Origin: Flavobacteriaceae bacterium
GTDB lineage: Bacteria > Bacteroidota > Bacteroidia > Flavobacteriales > Flavobacteriaceae
Length of the DNA: 38,380 nucleotides
Direction of reading: 5' to 3'
Assembly: GCA_002728855.1 (NCBI GenBank)
Contig: PBWA01000001.1
Coordinates: forward strand, 28,598-66,977
The position numbers and the translations under genes were made by a program. This document shows, piece after piece, positions 22,262 through 32,500 of the stretch. The notes beneath the pieces are model-generated. The model saw only the letters and a program-made list of their open reading frames with translations, was not told where the DNA came from and searched no databases. Numbering within the stretch: the stretch's first letter is position 1; every line of letters begins with the position of its first letter.

Positions 22262-22840
22262 CTACTTACTTGCTATGTGATTTTCAATTTGAGCCTGCAT
22301 TCCACTAATATCCATCCAATCAGAGATACCAGCTATTTTGCCATCAGAATTAAATCCAAAAAGGCCATAGTATTTATTATAAACTTTAGCTCCTGATTCA
22401 GTGTGAATCCCTGACCAGGTTCCATAAATTCTCATTTGAACTGGACTAGTTGTAGCCATATTCTCACCAGAGGAAAAATGTGATCCTGCCCAATATGCTG
22501 GAGCATTAGGATTAAGTAATCCTTCGCCTTCTGCAAAAGTAACATCATCAAATTGATCAAAATATTGCTGCAGTTGACCTTTCAGATCATCATAACCTAA
22601 AAGTTTATTTCCATTGTACCAAGCAGGACTCCATTTAACTGAATCCGCCATAGTGCTCATTAGCATTTCAATATTTTCTTCTTTAAAAGCTTTTCGAAAT
22701 GTATTATGAGTTTTTATTTGTTCTCTAAAAGTCCTTCTGTCTTCATCTGAAGGTCCAGATGCTGGATTATTTGTTTGCATATTATTGCAAGAAGTGAAAA
22801 TTAACCCAGTGATTGCAAATAGCGCTATTAATTTTTTCAT
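22262..22840 (-). CDS. SnoaL-like (NTF2-fold) lipoprotein
   Basis: The 192-residue protein has a lipoprotein signal (LIFTSC, Cys18) and an NTF2-like alpha/beta domain resembling SnoaL-type polyketide cyclase and steroid isomerase folds: FRKAFKEENIEMLMSTMADS, LGYDDLKGQLQQYFDQFDDV and FNSDGKIAGISDWMDISG. Such lipoproteins are common in Flavobacteriia and mostly have no known activity. It is a single-gene unit with a terminator downstream and a long AT-rich region upstream. No catalytic residues can be named with confidence. Confidence 0.75.
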   Translation of the reverse strand: MKKLIALFAITGLIFTSCNNMQTNNPASGPSDEDRRTFREQIKTHNTFRKAFKEENIEMLMSTMADSVKWSPAWYNGNKLLGYDDLKGQLQQYFDQFDDVTFAEGEGLLNPNAPAYWAGSHFSSGENMATTSPVQMRIYGTWSGIHTESGAKVYNKYYGLFGFNSDGKIAGISDWMDISGMQAQIENHIASK

Positions 22841-22932
22841 CGTTAAATTTTATGATTAGTTCTCAAATTTACAATTTTATTTTATGGCTATTTAATCATT
22901 TAATATTCTTTTGCAGATTTATCTACCTACTC

Positions 22933-22964
22933 AAATGCCTTTTTTTTCTTAAAAAAAGACATTT
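22933..22964. repeat. A/T-rich inverted repeat
   Basis: AAATG-C-CTTTTTTT pairs with AAAAAAAG-A-CATTT with one mismatch, giving about 13 bp around a TCTT loop. It lies 93 bp upstream of the SnoaL-like start. It could be a cruciform-prone spacer or an old terminator. No T-run follows the stem. Confidence 0.5.
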
Positions 22965-23040
22965 AATTATCAACACAAACTCAAATAAAATACATTTTAA
23001 GTTCTTTTTTACTACTGTATCACTACTGCATTTTAATCAA

Positions 23041-23075
23041 AACTCTTTTTTAACTCTATATAAACTCTTTTTTAA
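23041..23075. repeat. Direct repeat AACTCTTTTTTAA, two copies 22 bp apart
   Basis: The 13-mer AACTCTTTTTTAA occurs at 23041-23053 and 23063-23075, a distance of about two helical turns. A related TTCTTTTTTA lies at 23002-23011. The spacing would suit a regulator binding one face of the DNA. Confidence 0.5.
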
Positions 23076-23131
23076 TACTTTATTACTACTTCATAAAATT
23101 TTTTATAAAATTCATTCAATCGTTATTATTT

Positions 23132-23150
23132 ATTAACATTGTATGTTAAT
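23132..23150. promoter_or_regulatory. Perfect dyad ATTAACAT-TGT-ATGTTAAT, candidate operator
   Basis: Two perfect 8-bp arms are separated by TGT. The dyad lies 102 bp upstream of the HTH protein gene and about 290 bp upstream of the SnoaL-like start. A size of 19 bp with a 3-bp centre fits a dimeric transcription factor site. The neighbouring LuxR-type HTH protein is the obvious, untested candidate. Confidence 0.45.
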
Positions 23151-23251
23151 TAAATATAGATATTTGTTGATAAAAGAAATTGTAAAAGGAGTTATTTTTA
23201 TAATCAGTAAATAGACGTCAAACTTTTTTCTTTTTTTCACCTCATTTTGGA

Positions 23252-23530
23252 GTGTGTAAAAAAAAAACTCGCTTGCTCAAAAACAGTTTTCAAGAAAAAT
23301 TTATACTTGCTTACCCGGATTTTAACAAGAAGTTACTTTCCCTGCATCCGGATTTAACCCCCTCAGAGCTTAAGATTTGTTTGTTTTTAAAAATGAATTT
23401 CAACACAAATGAAATATGTGTTTTGACAAATCAAAAGCTTAGAACGGTGGAGAATAAACGGTATAGATTAAGAAAAAAGCTGGGTCTAAAATCAAGCGAT
23501 AGTTTAACCAATTACATAATTAAGATTTAA
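23252..23530 (+). CDS. Stand-alone LuxR/GerE-type HTH protein
   Basis: The 92-residue protein is almost entirely the C-terminal part of a Bacteroidota LuxR-type regulator: FILAYPDFNKKLLSLHPDLT, then PSELKICLFLKMNFNTNEI, then RTVENKRYRLRKKLGL. In the usual proteins this follows a long sensor region (propeller or TPR), a membrane helix and a coiled coil; here nothing precedes it. No ATG is in frame: an upstream stop is at 23201, and the first start options are GTG at 23252 or TTG at 23273. It ends 15 bp before the giant surface-protein gene on the same strand, so co-transcription and control of that gene are plausible. It may also be a remnant of a larger regulator. Confidence 0.7.
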   Translation: MCKKKTRLLKNSFQEKFILAYPDFNKKLLSLHPDLTPSELKICLFLKMNFNTNEICVLTNQKLRTVENKRYRLRKKLGLKSSDSLTNYIIKI

Positions 23531-23545
23531 TGGTTATTGTTTAGA

Positions 23546-26500
23546 ATGATTAGTAAAGGCTACATAAAATATTTTTCTCTGAGACAGCTCATTGGCATCA
23601 TGCTTTTGATGTTCTCAAGTTTTTCTGTTTTATACAGTCAGCAGCCGGAAATTGAAGTAACTGTATTTTCTGATCTAACCGATACAGATGGGAATAATGT
23701 AGTTAGTGCCACGGACCTAACCTTGTTCACCATTAGAGTCAAAAACACCGGTAATATATCACTAAATAATATCAGCCTAACTCCATCATTTACCGGGATT
23801 AATGCTGCCCCTTTAAGTCTTTCCAGTACAATAACTTTTGTTTCAGCAGATGCTTCATCAGCAAGTGGTTCTTTAGCGGTTGGTGAAACAGCTACTTATA
23901 TTGTTAGTTACACCTTTGATGCAACAAGTATCGGTTATGGTGGAATTTTAATGAACTTTAATGCTTTGGCAAGCAGTCCAGGTCAGACCAATAATGTTTC
24001 TGACACTAGTGATGATGGAAGTGATATTGACGGGAATACATCAAACGATCCAAATGTAATTACTGCAGGGGATGCAATTGCATCGATGGATGCGATTAAA
24101 AGTTTTCAAAATCATAATGACCTAGATTCTGATGGTGTTATGAGCGTTGGTGATCAGATCATCTACATCATTAAAATTACTAACGATGGTTATCAAACGC
24201 TAAATTTAATTACTCCTGATGACACGCTTGAAGATGGAGGAGGTAGGCCCCTTGCCTACACGGCTCCTTTTACACCGCCAGGTCCGATTTTCCAAAATTC
24301 GGATCAAGGCAGTATGGTTGATAGTGGAATTGGAAATGGAACAACATCTGGCACTTTGCTTGTTGGGGAAACTATTCAGTACATTGGAAGATATACTCTT
24401 GACCAGCAGTCAATTGACAGTGGGATTTTAGAAAACTGTTTGGATGTAACGGCAAGAGTGCTTTCCACAAACGCTCTTGTAACTGACCGTGCAGATGATA
24501 ATGATGACACTGATGGCAACACCACAAATGATTGTGCTGAGACCGAGTTGACTCAAATTAAAACCATTGAAGTAACAAAAATTGCTGTTGTTAATGATGT
24601 CAACAACAATGGAAGTAATGATGTTGGAGACATCATAAATTATACCATCACAGTTGCTAATCTTGGAAATATTACAATCAGTAGTATAACTTTTGTGGAG
24701 AATTTTAAAGATGGAAATGGAAATTCACTCTCTCTAACCAGTGGACCAACATATGTTTCAGCTAATTACTCAGGTTCAGCTACTTCTACTGCCAGGACTC
24801 TTTTAGTTGGAGAAATAGAAACTTACAATGCAACCTATCAAATATCAGCAGCTGCTGCAAACTCAGGAGCAGTATCTAACTCTTTAACAGTTATCGCTAA
24901 TAGTCCAGGGCAGAGCAATAACGTATCAGATACCAGTGATGATGGAATTAATGATGATGGAAACACAGCTGATGATCCAACCGAGACTAATGTGAGCATC
25001 ACAAAATCACTTGATGTTACCAAGCGAGCAACTGTAGTTGATAATGGGGATGGAGAAATAGGTGCTGGGGATATTATAAGGTATGACATAACGGTGCGAA
25101 ATAGTGGTCAGATTGAAATTTATAACATTAGTTTAACCGATAACCTTGTCAATGGAAATGGGGCGAGTTTAAATTATGACAACAACCTTATTCAAAATAT
25201 ATCTGTTTCTAACCCTTTGCCAGCCGGAGGAGTAAATACCCACGTGGCCTCCTATACAATTAAAGCTTCAGACGTAGAAACGGCATTAATTTCTAACTCT
25301 TTGACTGCAACGGGAAGTAGTCCAGGAAACACAAATGATGTGAGTGATGTGAGTGATGATGGCATTGATAATGACGGAAATACAACCGATGATTCTACCA
25401 TAACTGCACTGACTGTTCAAACAGGCCTTGACGTAGTGAAAATAGGAACTCTAATTGATAATGGAGATGGCCTACCAGGGGTTGGTGATACTACTTCCTG
25501 GACTATTACAGTGGAAAATCTTGGAAACATTACAGTCAACAGTCTCACCCTTAGTGATACATTTAAAAATGGGGCTAATACTGTGCTCTCGCTTGACTCA
25601 GGGCCAACTTTTGTCAGTGCTTCTATGGGATCATCTTCTGGAACTCTTCGAGCAGGTGAAATTGCCACCTATACTGCTACCTATACAGTTGATGGTGCTG
25701 ATGTAAGTAGTACTAAAGTAGTGAATTCAGTGATTGCAAACGGCGTTGGTGTTGATTCAGGCTCAACTGCTGTTTCTGATAGAAGTGATGATGGCGATGA
25801 TTTTGATGGAAATACTTCAAATGATGACACGGAGGTTTATCTAAATTACCAGGGGAAGCTAAACGTGATCAAAACAGTAAATGTCACCAGAGCGGATCCT
25901 GCCAAAACGCAGGTTGGTGATGTAGCATTTTATACCATTACAGTTGAGAATACAGGTAATGTTAGTCTCACCAGTATTGCATTGGTGGATCAGTTATCAG
26001 GTGCAGCAGGACAAATCTTAAATCTTGATAGTGGACCAACATTCCAGAGCTCTACAGAGGGAACACCTGCGGGAGGGCTACTAGTAGGAGAAATAGCCAC
26101 CTACACTGCAACCTTTACGGTAAATCAGGCGGCAGTAGATTATGGTGGCTTTAACAATGCGGTCACCGCCTCGGGAAGGGATCCTGCAAATACTCTAATA
26201 ACAGATGAGAGTGATGATGGGAATAACTCAAATGGATTTAATAATCCAACTCCTGTTCCTATTCCACCAGAGCCAGGGATCGTAGCGACAAAAATCTCTA
26301 CTTTCACAGATAATGACAGTAGCACGACCTTATCACTTGGAGATCAAATCAATTATACTATTACAATTTCAAATACTGGAAACGTTACCCTTGGTCAGGC
26401 AGGAGCGCCTAGTGGGACCTTTGTTTTAAGTGACACCTTCTTGTCATTGAGCGGCACTAATACACCAAGTTTAAGTACTGGGCCGAACTTTTCTTCGGCA

Positions 26501-29500
26501 ACTGCTGGATCTCCTTTTGGAATTATTAAGCCAGGTGAGGCAGCGATTTTTACTGCGACATACATTGTTACTCAGGCAATAGTTAATGCAGGGGGAGTTT
26601 CTAACCAGGTTTCTGTAACAGCAGTAACGCCTAATGGCTCATACGTTAGTGACATCAGTGATGATGGAATCAGTGCTGATGGTGAGTTATTTGATGATCC
26701 AACAGTTGATGGAATTGTTGCAGTTCCTGGAATTTCCATAACAAAATCACAAACCATAGCAGATGATGGAGACTCAGTCAACGATGCTGGTGATAACATC
26801 ACCTATACAATAACCATTACAAATACTGGAAATGTTGACTTATCATCGGTTGTTGTCTCTGATTCTCTAATTGGATTAGCTGCTGGAACAAATGTTACTC
26901 TAACCAATTCACTAACTTTTGTTAGCGCAACAAAGGGTTCTAACTCGGATGTTTTATTGGTTGGCGAGGCTGCTACTTATACGGCAGGTTATCTTGTAAA
27001 TCAAGCAGCAGTGGATGAAAATGGTGTTCGAAATACTGCTTTTGTTACTGCAGTTGCCCCCGCAGGAGCAGGATCAACAACAACGGTTAGTGACACATCA
27101 AATTCAGTAGATTTTGCGATAACAGCTGACCCTTCAATTGATGTTACTAAAACGGCAACTGTGACAGATAATAATGGGGATGGTGAAACGGGATTAGGAG
27201 ACACAATTGTGTATACGATTACCATCACCAATACAGGCGTTCAAACACTTAAAGGGTTTAACTTAACTGATACTTTAACTGATGCGAAGGGCAATGCTCT
27301 GTCATTAACCACATCGCTTAGCACCTCTGATCCTGAAAACTTATCTCCTGGGCAGTCCAAAACCTATTCGGCAACATATGTTATTTCGCAATCTGCACTT
27401 GATAATGGGGGAGTGAAAAATAGTTTACTAGTTGTAGCAAGTAATTTAAACGCTACTAAGTTTACTGATGATGTGAGTGATGATGGAGATGATACTGATG
27501 GAAATACTACAGATGATACTACAGATGTTTTAATTACAGCGAGTCCTTCCCTTGAGGTAACAAAAACCTATGTAAATAATGATGCCGATGGCAATAGTTT
27601 AATTTCAGTTGGTGATACACTCACCTATACCATAACTGTTCAAAATACAGGAAATATTACTCTAAGGTCAATATACTTAAATGACACCTTTACGGATTTT
27701 GACTCAAACACAGTTACTCCAACAATTGTTCCGCCAGATTGGGTTTCTTCATCTGCAGGTTCTATTGAGGGGCAGCTAATTTCCGATGAAACAGCAACCT
27801 ATACGACAAGTTATACCATCAAGGCAGCAGATGTTGCCAGTGGAGGGATTAAAAATACTGTAACTGCAATTAGTTATCACTATCCTGAGGGGAATCCAGT
27901 TATTTTAACTCAAGACGTCAGTGATGATGGAGACGATACTGATGGGAATACCGTGGATGATCCTACCCTTGCCTACATTGGAGAATTACCTGCGATGGAG
28001 GTGACAAAAACGGCTTCAATTACAGATAATGGAGCCTCTGGAATTAGCGTTGGAGACGTGGTTCATTTCTTTATATCGGTTGAAAATACGGGTCCTGATA
28101 TTTTAAATAATCTGAGTTTTGTTGATACCTTAAAAGATGCACGAAACAAGATTAAAGCACTAACCACTTCAGTGACTTTTGTTTCTGGAACCACTAGTTC
28201 TACCTCTAGCACGATTCAGATAGGTGGGACAGTTACATTTACCACAACATTTAATATTGATCAAGAGTCGATTGATTCAGGCGGGTTATACAATACAATT
28301 ACCTTTGAGGCAAACTCAGCAAGAAATCCAGTTCCTGCTGAAAAAGACGTGAAAGACATTAGTGATGATGGACTCACTGGAGCTGGTGATACGGGGAAAG
28401 ATCCCACCTTTGTTCTTTTAGGAATAGATACCGATAATGACGGTAAGCCAGACACCACTGATATTGATGATGATAACGATGGTATTTTAGATCGAGACGA
28501 GAAGTGTCTGACTTATGTTTTAGATGGCGAATCTTTTGAGAGCTATTGGAAACCAGGCGGGCCTGTATTGCCTTCAGAAAATAAAAACTCCCAGTGGCCT
28601 ACGTCCATTACAGCGCCACCATTTAGCTCTGTCAATGGCGATGGTGAGGTATGGAACTCAGCCTTTGTTAATGGAGTGGACTGGACCCCTCAACAAGGGA
28701 CCTATTTTATTGAGTTGTTACAAAACGCCGTTGGATCCAACAACAGACAATTCTGGGATGAGAGTACTATTGGCTCTGGAACATTTGACCGAATCGTTGT
28801 CGAGCAGGAAGTTTATCCATCATCAACCTACTCAATAACTTTTTATCACAAAGATGGTGGAAGACAAACAGCAAGTCATGGCGATGGAGCGTCTACCCTT
28901 GTTCAGATTCAGTCTCTTCAAACCAATTGGCAAATTGATCAGCTAACAGAAACTCCAAGTGAGTGGACCGCCCAGACAGTAACGTTTACAACCGACGAGA
29001 ATACAACAAGCATTGCTATCTTATTCTCTCCCTACGCACCGGGCGTTGATGTTTCCATTCAGCTAGATGGTATACTGATGGGTTCTGTAACTCCCTGCAT
29101 TGCTGACATTGATGGGGATGGTGTCCCCAACGGGATAGATTTAGATTCTGACAATGATGGAATATTTGATGTGATTGAATCAGGAAATGAAGCGTTAGAC
29201 ACAAATGGAGATGGAAGAATTGATGTTAATGACGCAGGCTTTTTGGATGCAGATAATAATGGTGCTCACGACACGACAGAGTCCAACACCCTAAAAGATT
29301 CTGATAGTGATGGCAACATCGATGCTTTTGAATTAGATTCCGATGGGGATGGTTGTTTTGATGTGAATGAAGCTGGATTTACAGATCCCAATGGAGATGG
29401 TATCTTAGGACCTAATCCAGTCACTCAGAACGCCTCGGGAACGGTAACTAGTGGAAGCGATGGTTATACTACTCCTCAGGACTTAGACCTTGATGGAGAT

Positions 29501-32500
29501 TTAGATTATAGAGACGCTGCTTATGATGTGGGATGTTCTAATCCTAAGGTGGAAGCCGAGAAAACAGTACAGATAATAGATACTAATTTAGATGGACTCA
29601 CCAATCTTGGAGATGAGCTGGTATATACCATAACAATTACAAATACAGGAAACATTAATCTTAAGTTAGATGTTGAGGATTTATTAAAAGATGAAGATGG
29701 GGGATTGATTCAAAAAGTTGATTTAACCTTTAGCGACGTTAACACAACAACAACCTTCACCGCCACTACAAACCTAGCGAAAAGAAGTAATAATGTTCAA
29801 TATAGCACTAGCCCCTGGCAGATAACGACTAACAGTAATTATATTAGTCAATGGACTAGCTCTGATTATCCTGCTGCAGGCGTTCCATATTATTATAATG
29901 CTGCTATATCTGGAGCTGCGACAAATGAAGTGGATCTGCCAGAAGGATTTCAAACCACATCTGGGAATTTTGGTGATAATGGCTCTAGTTCACAAGCTGA
30001 TGCGCCACATAATTACACCTATTATACAAGAATGAGAAGCCATAGCTCTGATCCAAACAATACATATGAGCTTTCATGGATGTATCAAATAATTAATAAT
30101 GGACAGAACCTTAAGCCAAACACGAGCTATACAGTATCCGTTTATGCTAGGACTCATAGTACCAACTACATAAGTAGTGATGGATCAGAAACTGATCGTA
30201 GATGGAAACTAGTTTTTCATACAGGCAATACAAGCGATACCACAAAGGAGTGGGAGACATCAAATAACGCACATGGCACAAATTATAGCGATGAGCGCTA
30301 CAATTGGGAGATGGCTGAGAAATCTGATTGGCTCTTTATGACTGATACTAAGTGGAAAAGATATTCCTTTACCATCACTACTGGTGAAACTCCTGGAGTA
30401 GGAAGGGTAGGGATAAGACCTCCGCACAACGCTAATCATGGTGCTGCATTTTGGGGCTTTCAGGTAGAAGAAAATCCTACTCCTACGCGCCTAACTTATA
30501 CCTATGATACTTTTTTCACCCCTACAGCCTCTGTCTCGGGAACTTTTGATCCAAGGGTAACCTACTTGCCTCCAGGGGGTGTGGTTAGCTATACAGCATC
30601 ATTTACGATCAATCAGGCTGCGATGGATGGTGGAGACTTTGTTTCTAACGTGGCAAGCGTTACAGGTATTTTTACAACTCCTTCTGGAATTACAGGAACA
30701 GTAACCACAGTTAGTGATGACCCAACAACGCCAGCGGATGATGATCCAACAAAAACAGATCTTGATAATGAGTCTGGAATAGAGGTTACAAAAACATTCA
30801 CCACAACAGATCAAAATGGAAATGGACTGAAAGATGTTGGCGATATCATAAACTATACCGTTGCTATTGAAAATAAGGGGCAGACTTCTCTTGGGAGTTT
30901 TACCCTCACGGATATTTTCCACAGGTCTGATGGAACCACTCAAACTCTACAGGTTAATAAAGAAGTAGAAGGGCCAACTAATTTACTCACCTACTCAGGT
31001 TATTTTTATCCGGGAGCATATGGCTGGAATTATGCTGACTCAAATAGAACTTGGTGGTATAATCAATACCCTCCAGGAGTTGAATATTACTACCAAGATG
31101 GTACTGTCAGTTGGAGCTATGTATCTTCCACATTCCCTAACAGGGGATATGGGATTACAACCAGTAATTGGGACTCAAGGACCAGAATGATGTATGCCTA
31201 TGCTAATCAAGAGTATGGTATTTTTTATCGCGATTACAATTTTGAACCAAATACGACCTATACCTTTTCAATTTATGCTAAGGCAACAAATTCAACCATG
31301 GCTTCCAGACCGTTTTATTTAGCGGTATGGGATGGGAGTCAAGGAGCTTATCAGACGGGAAGTTCTGGGTCTTGGACCTCAACACATACCATAAAAACTG
31401 ATGAGCTTTATTTAATTGACGGGACGTATAGGCGTTATAAGATTACCTTTACAACTAGCGCAGGCGCTGGGTCAAATGGAAGAATAATTGTAAGACCACC
31501 AATTTACAATAACTGGTCTGCTATATATGGACTTGCACAACTTGAAAAAGGAGCTGCGGCAACTACTTGGATTTATACCTACAATAACACTGTTAAAGCA
31601 GCTAGTAAATATTTAGGATCCCCAGCCCCATTTACCAACTGGAATAGTAGTTACCCTTCAAACAATAGTAACTATGACTGGGTATATCTTCATAGCTCTA
31701 ACAGGCAGTGGTATACTACCAATAGTAATCAAAGATTCATTGTTGAGGTTGAAGATCAGCTTGTAAATACTCTCTCCTGTAGTGGATGTCCCTCATTTGC
31801 CTTTATAGGTCAATACGAAGGGAATAGTTATTTCTATAACAGTAACGGTAGTACTTACACATGGGATCAAGCGCAGAGTTATGCTCAGCAGGCAGGGGGG
31901 CATCTTTGGGTTCCAGACACTCAGGGAGAACATGATTATGTTGTTGACCCAGCACAAAATCTTCCTGGTAATAATTTTTGGATTGGTATGCGCCACAATC
32001 CTGCTGATAGCAATTATAACGTGGATTGGTATCCTGTCTATGGACCAAATCAAGGGATTGATCATTCCACTGCGATAATTGCTAAGCCGACAATTGAGCC
32101 TGGTGAGAAAGTTGAATTAAGCGTTGATTACACCATTACCCAGCAAGACCTTAACGCAGGATCAGTTTCAAACACTATTCATGTACTGGCTGCATCTCAT
32201 GGCGTGTCAGATACAAGTGATGATGGGGATGATACCGATGGAAATACTACAGATGATTTTACTGAAACAATACTTGACACGCAAAGACTAATCGAGGTGA
32301 GTAAAACTGCTTCAATAACTGATAATGGAGATGGAGTGATAGGCTTAGGGGATGTTATTGTTTATACCATAGCAGTTACCAATACTGGAAACACAACCAT
32401 TAGCAGTTACACATTTATCGACACCCTAACCGATGGCAACAGCAATACTCTTTCTTTAAACACATCAATCACTTATTTAAAAACAGAGAAAGGAGGAGTA

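Larger units (their letters stand above)
22841..23251. other. 411-bp AT-rich intergenic region with several repeats, no gene
   Basis: This divergent region separates the SnoaL-like gene (minus) from the HTH gene (plus). The open frame crossing it encodes a low-complexity Phe/Leu/Ile peptide typical of AT-rich noise. It holds a long A/T hairpin (22933-22964), ACTACTG repeated 11 bp apart (23011 and 23022), a 13-bp direct repeat (23041 and 23063) and a 19-bp dyad (23132-23150). I found no perfect TAnnTTTG on the plus strand between the dyad and the HTH gene. Confidence 0.6.

Noticed and set aside
22813-23136. 107-codon plus-strand frame in the AT-rich intergenic region
   Set aside because: The peptide is a Phe/Leu/Ile/Lys low-complexity string with no start signal and overlaps the SnoaL-like start.
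22990-23160. Possible CRISPR or tandem-repeat array upstream of the HTH gene
   Set aside because: Only two copies of a 13-mer exist and there are no spacers of regular size; these are short direct repeats only.
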